NCBI GenBank assembly: GCA_036397995.1
Contig: DASWHX010000186.1
Coordinates: 1-10,492 of the forward strand
Source: DASWHX01 sp036397995
GTDB taxonomy: Bacteria > Bacteroidota > Bacteroidia > Cytophagales > Cyclobacteriaceae
Direction of reading: 5' to 3'
Length of the DNA stretch: 10,492 nt
Position 1 is the stretch's first letter. The number at the start of each line of letters is the position of its first letter. Below, piece by piece: positions 1 through 6,697 of the stretch. The position numbers and the translations under genes are program-made. Below the pieces are notes generated by a model. It was not told the DNA's origin and did not search any database. It worked only from the letters and a program-made list of their open reading frames with translations.

Positions 1-140
1 ATCTTGAAAACTTTCTTGATACCCGGCAAACCCGGTTTGATACAATTTTTACCGGCACACCGGATAACCCACAGTTCAGAGATATTTACGCACCCGTGGA
101 TGGGTTTGTTATCAATGCTGGGTTCAAATTAAAATTCTGA
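1..140 (+). CDS. TonB-dependent outer-membrane receptor, C-terminal end (partial)
   Basis: This is the 3' end of a gene entering from the left edge; the reading frame starts at base 3 and stops with TGA at 138-140, giving 45 visible residues. The peptide contains FRDIYAPVDGFVINAGFKLKF-like content (the run IYAPVDGFVINAGFKLKF closes the protein), which resembles the last beta-strands of Bacteroidota TonB-dependent receptors: alternating polar and hydrophobic residues and a terminal Phe recognised by the BAM machinery. Such receptors import siderophores, metals, vitamins or glycans across the outer membrane using TonB energy. Nothing visible indicates the substrate. It converges on araD with 31 bp between the two stop codons, so it is not in the arabinose operon. 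The family call rests only on the tail. Confidence 0.7.
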   Translation, partial: LENFLDTRQTRFDTIFTGTPDNPQFRDIYAPVDGFVINAGFKLKF

Positions 141-171
141 ATTTGCTGACATTAAAACAAAGGTGTTGAAA

Positions 172-870
172 CTATTGACCGTAATAAGAATTCTTTCCGT
201 GTTTCCTTTCATAATGTTTTTTTATTAAAGCATCTGAAAGCCGTGGTGCATCCGGGTTTATTGACAATGTAAGAAGCGCCATTTTGGCCAACTCTTCCAA
301 AACTTTGGAATTATAAACCGCTTTTCCGGAATCTTTTCCCCAGGTGAAAGGTCCATGATTGCCAACCAGCACCATTTCTACTTCTTTATAATCCAGTTTT
401 TTTGAATCGAAGCAATCCACAATTTGTCGACCCGTATTATGTTCATAATCACCTTCAATCAAATTGTCTTTCATGGGTGGAGTGCACGGGATATCATGAG
501 TGAGGTGATCGGCGTGGGTGGTGCCCAGAATCGGAATATCAGCCTGAGCCTGCGCCCATGCGACAGAATAAGTGGCATGAGTATGACAAATTCCACCAAT
601 TTCAGGCCATGCATTGTAAAGATACGAGTGCGTTTTTGTGTCTGAGGAAGGCTTCAATTTTCCATCTATAATCTTATTTTCAAAATTTAAAATCACTATA
701 TCCTCCGGCTTAAGATCAGCGTATGGTACTCCACTTGGTTTGATGGCAAAAACTCCATTATCCCGATCAGCCGCGCTTACATTTCCAAAGGTATAGTGAA
801 CCAATTTCAGCCTGGGAAGCTGCAGGTTTGCTTCATAACATTTTTCTTTCAATTCCTTGTACTTTGACAT
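172..870 (-). CDS. araD: L-ribulose-5-phosphate 4-epimerase
   Basis: Cytosolic class II aldolase-fold enzyme that converts L-ribulose 5-phosphate to D-xylulose 5-phosphate, the last step of L-arabinose entry into the pentose phosphate pathway. The protein is 232 aa (E. coli AraD is 231) and is alignable end to end from memory. Family landmarks are present: GNVSA (29-33), KPSGV (44-48), PSSDT (74-78), the zinc ligands in HTH (His96, His98) and His172 in NHGPF, the Asp121 region GTTHAD (116-121), and the C-terminal KHG...YYGQ with Tyr230 matching the catalytic Tyr. The start agrees with the E. coli N-terminus; a GAGG lies only 2 nt before the ATG, too close to be a good ribosome site. The gene follows araB after 8 bp and is surely co-transcribed. 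The paralogues UlaF and SgbE share this fold, but the araB neighbour makes arabinose the likely pathway. Confidence 0.96.
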   Translation of the reverse strand: MSKYKELKEKCYEANLQLPRLKLVHYTFGNVSAADRDNGVFAIKPSGVPYADLKPEDIVILNFENKIIDGKLKPSSDTKTHSYLYNAWPEIGGICHTHATYSVAWAQAQADIPILGTTHADHLTHDIPCTPPMKDNLIEGDYEHNTGRQIVDCFDSKKLDYKEVEMVLVGNHGPFTWGKDSGKAVYNSKVLEELAKMALLTLSINPDAPRLSDALIKKHYERKHGKNSYYGQ

Positions 871-878
871 TGCCTCAT

Positions 879-2525
879 TTATGTTTGACTTTCAACAAAT
901 TCACCAAGCTGGCAATATTTCTCGTATAACTTCAAATAAATTTCCATTTTTTCCGGATCGGGATTATACGTTTTCTCAAATCCATTCCCCATGGTCTTGA
1001 TGGCTTCATTCACATTTTTGAAAATACCAGCCGCAGTTGCAGCATACATGGCCGCGCCCAGGGCGGGAACTTGATCCGATGAAGCTACTTTTATCGGCAT
1101 ATTTAAAACATTTGCCAAAGTCTGCATGACAAAGGGAGATTTTTTGGCAACACCACCCACTCCTATTACGGTTCTTATCTCAACACCTTCATCACTGAAT
1201 CTTTCTACAATTTTTTTTGATCCGAAACAAATGGATTCTACCAACGCTTTAAAAATTTCCGGGGCTTTTGTTGCCAGATTAAGATTCATAATGGCCGACT
1301 TCAAAGCTTGGTTTGCATCCGGGGTTCTTCTTCCATTAATCCAGTCAAGGGCAATCGGCAGCATTTCATTGAGTGGAATTTTTTCTGCCTGAGCGGATAA
1401 TCCGGTAATTATGGAATCTTTTAACTTTAATTTGTCTTCCGCCTCAAGGCGTAGATTTAGATTTTCTACGGGCCAGGACAGAACATCTCTGAACCACGCC
1501 AGGACATCACCGAAAGCAGATTGCCCTGCTTCCAGACCTACCATATCAGGAATAACCGATCCATTAACCTGCCCGCAAATTCCTTTTACAGTTTGATTAT
1601 CTACAACTTCACCTGGGCTTACAATAATATCACAAGTAGAAGTACCCATCACACGAACCAGAGCAAATTCCTCCACTTCCGCACCCACTGCTCCGGCATG
1701 TGCATCAAATGTACCAACTGCAATTATTGTTGCCGGAGTTAATCCTAATTTTGAAGCCCATTCGTCAGATAAATTGCCGGCTACGTGGTCAGATGTAAAG
1801 CTTTGTGCATAGAGATTACCTTTAAGCTTTTTGAAAGTTGGGTGCAGTTGCATTAAAAATTTTTCATCGGGTAACCCGCCCCATGACTCGTGCCACATGG
1901 CTTTGTGGCCTGCCGCACACCGGCTTCGCTTAAAAGATTTAAGGTCAGAAGTTCCTGTCAAAATGTACGTCATCAGGTCACAATGTTCCACCCAGGAAAA
2001 AGCTGCCTCTCTTATCTTTTCATCTTTACGAATAATGTGAAGGATTTTTGCCCAGAACCATTCCGAAGAATAAATGCCGCCTTCATATTTTGTATAATCG
2101 ATTCCTCCCCAGGAACGGGCCAGGCGATTAATCTCTTCAGCTTCTTTATTTGCCGTGTGATCTTTCCACAATACCATCATGGCATTGGGATTATTTTCAA
2201 ATTCCGGTTTAAGACAAAGAGCCGTTCCACTTTCATCAACCGGAACCGGTGAAGATCCTGTTGTGTCAATACAAATTCCTTTTACGAACTCAGGTTCAAC
2301 GCCCGAATCTTTTACTACCCCGGCAATAGTTTCCTCAATACCTTCAAGATGATCTAAAATGTGCTGCCTGAATTGCGACTTTGATGCATCACAATATTTC
2401 CCTGCCGCCCACCGCTTGTACCAATGTTCCTTTGTCGAAAGTGTTTCACCATTACCGGCATTCACCAGCACCGCCCTAACAGAGTCAGTACCAAAATCCA
2501 GCCCTATTACATAGTTTATTTCCAT
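879..2525 (-). CDS. araB: L-ribulokinase
   Basis: FGGY-family sugar kinase that phosphorylates L-ribulose with ATP to L-ribulose 5-phosphate in the cytosol; its product is the substrate of the adjacent AraD. The length of 548 aa is close to the usual 550-570. Visible landmarks are the N-terminal phosphate loop GLDFGTDSVRAVLV (8-21), WKDHT (120-124) in the sugar-binding domain, GTFDAHAGAVG (271-281) with Asp274 as the probable catalytic base, the ATPase-core motif GTSTCD (294-299), LDWINGRR (393-400), which is typical of ribulokinases, and the C-terminal adenosine-binding segment GVGGVAKKSPFVMQ (455-468) followed by PALGAAMYAA. The chosen ATG leaves a short N-terminus before the first beta-strand, as in homologues; only a weak AGG precedes it. 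It is the first gene of an araBD pair. araA is absent from the window, so isomerisation must be encoded elsewhere. Confidence 0.96.
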   Translation of the reverse strand: MEINYVIGLDFGTDSVRAVLVNAGNGETLSTKEHWYKRWAAGKYCDASKSQFRQHILDHLEGIEETIAGVVKDSGVEPEFVKGICIDTTGSSPVPVDESGTALCLKPEFENNPNAMMVLWKDHTANKEAEEINRLARSWGGIDYTKYEGGIYSSEWFWAKILHIIRKDEKIREAAFSWVEHCDLMTYILTGTSDLKSFKRSRCAAGHKAMWHESWGGLPDEKFLMQLHPTFKKLKGNLYAQSFTSDHVAGNLSDEWASKLGLTPATIIAVGTFDAHAGAVGAEVEEFALVRVMGTSTCDIIVSPGEVVDNQTVKGICGQVNGSVIPDMVGLEAGQSAFGDVLAWFRDVLSWPVENLNLRLEAEDKLKLKDSIITGLSAQAEKIPLNEMLPIALDWINGRRTPDANQALKSAIMNLNLATKAPEIFKALVESICFGSKKIVERFSDEGVEIRTVIGVGGVAKKSPFVMQTLANVLNMPIKVASSDQVPALGAAMYAATAAGIFKNVNEAIKTMGNGFEKTYNPDPEKMEIYLKLYEKYCQLGEFVESQT

Positions 2526-2580
2526 CTGCCTACGATGCTGCGTCTCTTATCCTCTGCCATTTAATAAATTGCATTCAAAT

Positions 2581-2588
2581 CAAATGTA
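2581..2588 (-). promoter_or_regulatory. Candidate -7 box of the araBD promoter
   Basis: On the minus strand these bases read TACATTTG, a perfect match to the Bacteroidota primary-sigma -7 consensus TAnnTTTG, 55 bp upstream of the araB start codon and within the 139-bp gap behind chrA. A convincing -33 TTG at the usual 19-21 bp spacing is not visible (the nearest TTG is 27 bp away), so the promoter may be activator-dependent. The imperfect -33 is the main weakness. Confidence 0.45.
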
Positions 2589-2664
2589 ATCATATTTTTA
2601 GTGAATAGGATGCAGCAAGTCTTAACAGGAGGAATACTTACCTCGGCGGGGAAGCCTTTGTTAT

Positions 2665-3975
2665 TTAGATATTCGAAAGGAAATAATTCACAAGTCCGAA
2701 CGCTGCGCTAATGGCAATCCAGGGAATCATTCCTACGCGGAATTGATACATGGCGATAAATGAAATCGCTATCCAGCCTATTGAAATAAAATCAATTTGT
2801 AAAAAAATAAATTCGTTGGGGAAAATTACGGCTTTACCTAAATACAGAGTAAGGTTCAACACCACCCCAACAACTGCCGACGTTACTATGCTTAAAGCTT
2901 CCCTGATCATCCTGTTATCTCTTGTCCTTTCAATGATCGGCGCGCCAGCGAAGATAAAAAGAAAGCATGGCAGGAAAGTATAGAAAGCGGTTGTTACTAA
3001 TCCAAAACTACCTGCAATCAACGACCCATTTTGATTATTATAGGCAGCCATAAATCCAACGAACACTAATACCATAACCAGTGGACCTGGCGTAGTTTCA
3101 CCCAAGGCAAGGCCGTCAATCATTTGCAACTCAGATAGCCAATGAAGTTTTTCGACACTTACCTGGGCTACATAAGGCAAGACTGCGTAAGCTCCACCGA
3201 ATGTTACAAGTGCCGCTTGTGTAAAAAATAAAACAAGTTGTTTCCAGAAATAAAAGTTAATATCAACCAGGTAAAAAATGATCAATGGAATAAACCAAAG
3301 CATAGCAACAATAGTTAGCTGCCGGACTAACAGCCATACATGGGGCTTAACTTCAGATTTGTGTTCATTATTGATAAAATAACCGGATTCATCTTTAATT
3401 GATTGGTTTATTGCTGTCTGAGATTTCACGAAAAGATTTGGATAGAACTTTTGAACTGCAAATGCAATTAACAGAGCAGCGAGGATGATAATTGGAAAGG
3501 AAATGTTAAAGAAGAAAATACAAATGAATGCTCCAAGACCAACCAGATAGTGAAAAAAGGTATGCAGAGACTTTTTCCCAATTTTTATTAACGCGAGAAT
3601 TACAATTGCCAAAACCGCGGGTTTTAATCCTTCAAACAAGGCGTAAACCCAGGGGATGTCACCATATTTTGCATACAATACAGTTAATGCCAGCAGAATG
3701 AACATGGAGGGCAAAACAAAAAAAATTCCGGCAATTAGCCCACCTTTTGTCCCATGCAACAGCCAACCGGTATAAGTTGCCAGTTGTTGGGCTTCCGGTC
3801 CCGGTAATATCATTGTATAATTTAATGCATGAAGGAAACGGCTGTTTGAAATCCATCTCTTTTTTTCAACCAGAAATTCATGCATAATTGCAATTTGACC
3901 GGCCGGGCCGCCAAAACTGATAAATCCCAGCTTCAGCCAAAACCAAAATGCTTCTTTAAAGGAAGGTTTTTGCAT
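2665..3975 (-). CDS. chrA: ChrA-family chromate transporter, full-length two-domain form
   Basis: Inner-membrane transporter of the CHR superfamily, known in characterised members to export chromate and lower cytosolic Cr(VI). The 436 aa contain two homologous halves, the long (LCHR) architecture. The N-terminal half has the signature FGGPAGQIAIMH (21-32) and PGPEAQQLATYTGW (58-71); the C-terminal half repeats the pattern as FGGAYAVLPYV (259-269) and GETTPGPLV (292-300). About ten hydrophobic segments are separated by a hydrophilic linker near residues 180-212 (charged, about 30 aa). It lies 22 bp downstream of the ornithine cyclodeaminase-family gene and probably shares its transcript. No Shine-Dalgarno sequence precedes the start. 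The ChrB-type regulator two genes upstream supports a chromate role, although CHR proteins have also been linked to other oxyanions and the substrate is not proven here. Confidence 0.92.
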   Translation of the reverse strand: MQKPSFKEAFWFWLKLGFISFGGPAGQIAIMHEFLVEKKRWISNSRFLHALNYTMILPGPEAQQLATYTGWLLHGTKGGLIAGIFFVLPSMFILLALTVLYAKYGDIPWVYALFEGLKPAVLAIVILALIKIGKKSLHTFFHYLVGLGAFICIFFFNISFPIIILAALLIAFAVQKFYPNLFVKSQTAINQSIKDESGYFINNEHKSEVKPHVWLLVRQLTIVAMLWFIPLIIFYLVDINFYFWKQLVLFFTQAALVTFGGAYAVLPYVAQVSVEKLHWLSELQMIDGLALGETTPGPLVMVLVFVGFMAAYNNQNGSLIAGSFGLVTTAFYTFLPCFLFIFAGAPIIERTRDNRMIREALSIVTSAVVGVVLNLTLYLGKAVIFPNEFIFLQIDFISIGWIAISFIAMYQFRVGMIPWIAISAAFGLVNYFLSNI

Positions 3976-3997
3976 TTATCTATTACATACACGAAAA

Positions 3998-4993
3998 TCA
4001 CTTGCTGAAATCAAAAGAGATCCCTTTTCTTAAGGATAACGCCTTTTCATATACTATTACAGCTGATGCAACATCTTGTAACGCCATACCCGTACTATCG
4101 AATACAAATATTTCATCCGGCGATTTTCTTCCTTGTTTTGTACCGGCCACTATTTCTCCTAGCTCGGCATAAACAAAGTCTTCATCAACGAGACCTGCCT
4201 CAATTGCATGGTGCAGCTCTCCTATTTTGGAAGCCTGAGCAGTTAAATCCGTTACAAGTTTCGATTTTTTCAAAACCTCCGGTTCGAGCTCCTGCTTTTC
4301 TTCGTTGTCGGCTCCAACCGCGGCAAGGAATAAACCAGGGTAAATATACGCCTCCTTTACAAAAGCTTTTTCAGATGTCGTGCAAGTGACACAAATGTCG
4401 CTCAGTGGAATAACCTTCTCAATGCTGTCAGTTAATTCTACATCTATAGAAAGAGTGTCCCTGACGTCCTTGGCAAAAATTTCCGCGGTTTGGTGGTTGG
4501 TATCGTAAGCATAAACCTTTTGAATATCTCTAATTTCTCTCAACATCCTAATCGATATTTTTCCCTGCTCGCCGCATCCGCAGATTGTTACAATTTTTGA
4601 ATCAGGCTTTGAAAGATATTTTGCCGCGACTGCCGTTGCCGCACCGGTTCGGATTATGGTCAATTCAATAGAGTCCATGATGGACAGAGGTCGGCCATTT
4701 TTTGCATCCATTACCAGGACAACTCCCTGGATGGTGGGCAGATTAAAATTTTTTCTATTTTCAGGGAAATTGGCATTTGTCTTTGCCACAAAGTAGTGGT
4801 TCGCGAGATTCATCAAGCCGGCCTTAATATGAAACCCTCCGGCATCTGCATGCATGCCAAGAATTCCCGGGGGTGTCGCTTTGCCCATACCATACAGCTT
4901 AAATGCATTTTCAACGGCACTGATCCCTTCCCCGATTGTCAGCAATTCCTTCACGTTTGTTCTGGACAATAAGATTAGAAGGTTATCATTCAT
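3998..4993 (-). CDS. Ornithine cyclodeaminase / mu-crystallin family NAD(P)-dependent enzyme
   Basis: Cytosolic two-domain dehydrogenase-like protein of 331 aa, the usual family size. Members include ornithine cyclodeaminase, archaeal-type alanine dehydrogenase, pyrroline-2-carboxylate/imine reductases and mu-crystallin; the sequence does not decide between them. Visible features are the substrate-pocket lysines in HIKAGL (Lys57) and VAKTN (Lys71), Arg115 in IIRTGAATA, the Rossmann loop GCGEQG (139-144), an acidic Asp164 at the end of the second Rossmann strand (favouring NAD over NADP), Asp229 in VGAD followed by KQEL, at the place of the catalytic Asp of ornithine cyclodeaminase, and the closing FDSTGMALQDVASA (298-311). 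The usual PGK of the GxDxPGKxEL loop is replaced by EEK. The start has an AT-rich leader without Shine-Dalgarno. It sits between the ChrB-AraC regulator (90 bp upstream) and chrA (22 bp downstream), an unexpected position for an amino-acid enzyme. Confidence 0.88.
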   Translation of the reverse strand: MNDNLLILLSRTNVKELLTIGEGISAVENAFKLYGMGKATPPGILGMHADAGGFHIKAGLMNLANHYFVAKTNANFPENRKNFNLPTIQGVVLVMDAKNGRPLSIMDSIELTIIRTGAATAVAAKYLSKPDSKIVTICGCGEQGKISIRMLREIRDIQKVYAYDTNHQTAEIFAKDVRDTLSIDVELTDSIEKVIPLSDICVTCTTSEKAFVKEAYIYPGLFLAAVGADNEEKQELEPEVLKKSKLVTDLTAQASKIGELHHAIEAGLVDEDFVYAELGEIVAGTKQGRKSPDEIFVFDSTGMALQDVASAVIVYEKALSLRKGISFDFSK

Positions 4994-5029
4994 AGAATTT
5001 AAAAATTATTGTTCTTGACTTACAGGATG

Positions 5030-5037
5030 CAAACTAA
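5030..5037 (-). promoter_or_regulatory. Weak candidate -7 box upstream of the ocd-like gene and chrA
   Basis: The minus strand reads TTAGTTTG, one mismatch from TAnnTTTG, 36 bp before the start codon of the ornithine cyclodeaminase-family gene, in the 90-bp gap after the ChrB-AraC gene. No matching -33 TTG is seen. If real, the enzyme gene and chrA would form a unit separate from the two regulators. Confidence 0.22.
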
Positions 5038-5083
5038 AGTGATTGAAGAAAGAAAATATAGAAGGGAATTAACCTTTGGGATT

Positions 5084-5938
5084 CTATTTACGCCGGGATT
5101 CTCTTAATTTATTTTTTTTATAAGCCATTGGTGGAATACCAAGGTGTTTCTTAAATATTCTGGTAAAGTGGCTCTGATCGGAAAACCCGCATAGAAATGC
5201 AATTTCGGAAAGAGAATATTTTGTTGTCTCAAGCAGTTTCAGTGCTTTTTCAATTCTAAGTTTCCTCAGATAATCGCCAAAATTTAAATCCTCAAAGTAT
5301 TTGGAAAATTCTCTGGACAAATAAGCGGGATGAACCTGAAGATTCTCTGAAACTTCTTTTAGACTTAAACTTAACTCGGTATCAATTTGATCCTGAATGA
5401 TTTCCTTCAACTCCTCTACCCATTTTGGAATCTTTTTTTCTGAGTTTTTATGCTTCAGGAATTTTCGGTATACGTCAACCAATAGTATCTCGGTTGGATT
5501 CTGAGTGTGCTTCAAATCTTTCAAATGCTTCGCCCAGGAGTATAAGGCATCATAAATAATAAAGCCTGCTTCCAATAATTCATGATCTTTTTTTATGTTG
5601 AAGGCAAGGCCGGACGAGATTGCCCAAAGTCCTGAAGCCTGGCTTGCAAGGCTGTGCCGGTCAGTATCAGCTCCTCTCACTATTTTGGCAATAATTGCCA
5701 CTGCCGGATCTTCAATTTTATGTTTGTTTATAAAGTAATCAAAAGTGCATTGATCGTCGTAATGGGTATATTCCACACCAGGAATGTCATACGGTATAGC
5801 GTTGAGAATTTTGGCGCTTGATTTTACATCCTTAAATGGAACGAAATGAAAAACAGCATCGTGATCAATGAATTTTTTAATCAGCCAGGGGCAGGCAATA
5901 CGATCAATTTTGGGACTTTCACGCGTTATCCATTGCAT
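5084..5938 (-). CDS. ChrB-type chromate-resistance domain fused to an AraC-type DNA-binding domain
   Basis: Predicted cytosolic one-component transcription regulator of 284 aa. Residues 1 to about 140 match the C-terminal domain of ChrB (Chrome_Resist type): DRIACPWLIKKFID (12-25), IPGVEYTH (52-59), CTFDYF (64-69) and the hallmark IVRGADTDR (86-94). Residues about 180-275 are an AraC/XylS double helix-turn-helix: the first around 192-215 (LKEVSENLQVHPAYLSREF), the second around 242-265 (SLSEIAFLCGFSDQSHFTRIF) followed by the typical LGIPPMAYKK. A charged linker joins them. Classical ChrB proteins carry a different regulatory domain in front of this one; here it is missing and an AraC domain is attached behind. 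Cys16 and Cys64 are conspicuous candidates for thiol chemistry with Cr(VI). It starts 3 bp after the HMA-AraC gene (likely translational coupling) and lies upstream of the ocd-like gene and chrA. Domain calls are firm; the inducer is inferred. Confidence 0.9.
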   Translation of the reverse strand: MQWITRESPKIDRIACPWLIKKFIDHDAVFHFVPFKDVKSSAKILNAIPYDIPGVEYTHYDDQCTFDYFINKHKIEDPAVAIIAKIVRGADTDRHSLASQASGLWAISSGLAFNIKKDHELLEAGFIIYDALYSWAKHLKDLKHTQNPTEILLVDVYRKFLKHKNSEKKIPKWVEELKEIIQDQIDTELSLSLKEVSENLQVHPAYLSREFSKYFEDLNFGDYLRKLRIEKALKLLETTKYSLSEIAFLCGFSDQSHFTRIFKKHLGIPPMAYKKNKLRESRRK

Positions 5939-5941
5939 GTC

Positions 5942-6520
5942 TTAAGAAACGGAATCGATTGGCTTTCTGTTATTATCAATACCTCTTGACTTCTTCATCT
6001 CTGAAGGAGTAAAACCCGTAATTTTCTTGAATTGAGCTGATAAATGTGAAACACTGCTATATCCCAGCCGGTCAGCTATTTCACTCAAATTAAATTCATC
6101 ATAAAACAAGTATTCCTTAACCTTTTCGACCTTTTGCCGAATTATATACTGCTCAAGGGTTATACCTTGAACACTTGAAAACAGGCTGCTTAAGTAATTG
6201 TACTCATATTTCAGTTCCTCTGAAAGCAGGTTTGACCAGTTAACTTTCAATTCGACATTATCTGAGTGGTGGATCATTTGGATAATTTTATTCTTGATGG
6301 CTTCAATTATCCTTGCCTTCTTGTCATCAATGCGTTCAAATCCCAAATTCCTTAACGCAGCATCCAGGTTATCTTTGGTGACTCCGGATATATCATCTTC
6401 CTGAATTGTTACTTCTCCAAGTGAAATTTTTTGAGGGTGCAAACCTTGCTTTTCAATTTCCTGTTTTACCACCATGATACAGCGGTTGCAAACCATATTC
6501 TTAATATAAAGGGTAGTCAT
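5942..6520 (-). CDS. HMA-like metal-sensing AraC-family transcriptional regulator
   Basis: Small cytosolic regulator of 192 aa. The N-terminal 65 residues look like a heavy-metal-associated (HMA) fold: a first beta-strand TLYIKNMVC, then the loop MVCNRC with Cys11 and Cys14 as the probable Cu(I)/soft-metal ligands, and a terminal LGFERIDD strand. Residues about 96-178 form an AraC-type double helix-turn-helix with the second motif at 144-166 (NLSEIADRLGYSSVSHLSAQF) followed by TGFTPSEMKK. The pair His84-His85 in the linker might add metal ligands. The start is preceded by AAGG with 8 nt spacing, a reasonable ribosome site. It stands between the cus efflux operon upstream and the ChrB-AraC gene 3 bp downstream. 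Similar short HMA-AraC proteins are recalled beside copper-efflux genes in Bacteroidota; regulation of the cus genes is inferred from that and from position. Confidence 0.88.
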   Translation of the reverse strand: MTTLYIKNMVCNRCIMVVKQEIEKQGLHPQKISLGEVTIQEDDISGVTKDNLDAALRNLGFERIDDKKARIIEAIKNKIIQMIHHSDNVELKVNWSNLLSEELKYEYNYLSSLFSSVQGITLEQYIIRQKVEKVKEYLFYDEFNLSEIADRLGYSSVSHLSAQFKKITGFTPSEMKKSRGIDNNRKPIDSVS

Positions 6521-6562
6521 TATTAATGCCTTTACTAACTCACAATTTACCTATTATTTTGA

Positions 6563-6592
6563 AAATCAGAGCAGCACTATGCTTAAATCAGA
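6563..6592 (-). promoter_or_regulatory. Candidate AraC-type operator: direct repeat 22 bp apart
   Basis: The octamer TCTGATTT (minus strand) occurs at 6585-6592 and again at 6563-6570, with identical orientation and a 22-bp period, about two helical turns. Classical AraC-family half-sites are direct repeats with a period close to this. The pair lies in the 177-bp gap, 43-72 bp upstream of the HMA-AraC start codon, where the proximal half could overlap a -33 element if the imperfect TAAATTG at 6543-6549 acts as the -7 region. An 8-bp repeat in an AT-rich gap can arise by chance, so this is a suggestion. Confidence 0.35.
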
Positions 6593-6697
6593 CAATTACG
6601 TTAAGGGGTGCAAAATCGCCAATTATTGCAATAGATTATTATTACAGGAATCTTAATTTGTGTGAAAGAAAATTTATTTACCGCTTCCTACAGATTC

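Noticed and set aside
141..171. Bidirectional terminator between the convergent receptor and araD
   Set aside because: The 31-bp gap has no GC-rich stem or T-run that I can see.
1890..2252. 120-codon plus-strand frame opposite araB
   Set aside because: Lies entirely within the well-supported araB and the translation has no family resemblance.
2536..2617. Inverted TGCTGC / GCAGCA pair flanking the araB -7 box as an arabinose-regulator site
   Set aside because: Only six bases match and the arms are about 70 bp apart; too weak to support a call.
6624..6633. Perfect 10-bp palindrome TATTGCAATA as a possible operator
   Set aside because: Short and AT-rich, AraC-type proteins usually use direct repeats, and no second copy was found near the other promoters.
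6648..6697. Inverted repeat GAATCT / AGATTC after the cusB stop as a terminator
   Set aside because: The arms are only 6 bp, the loop is nearly 40 nt, and no U-run follows.
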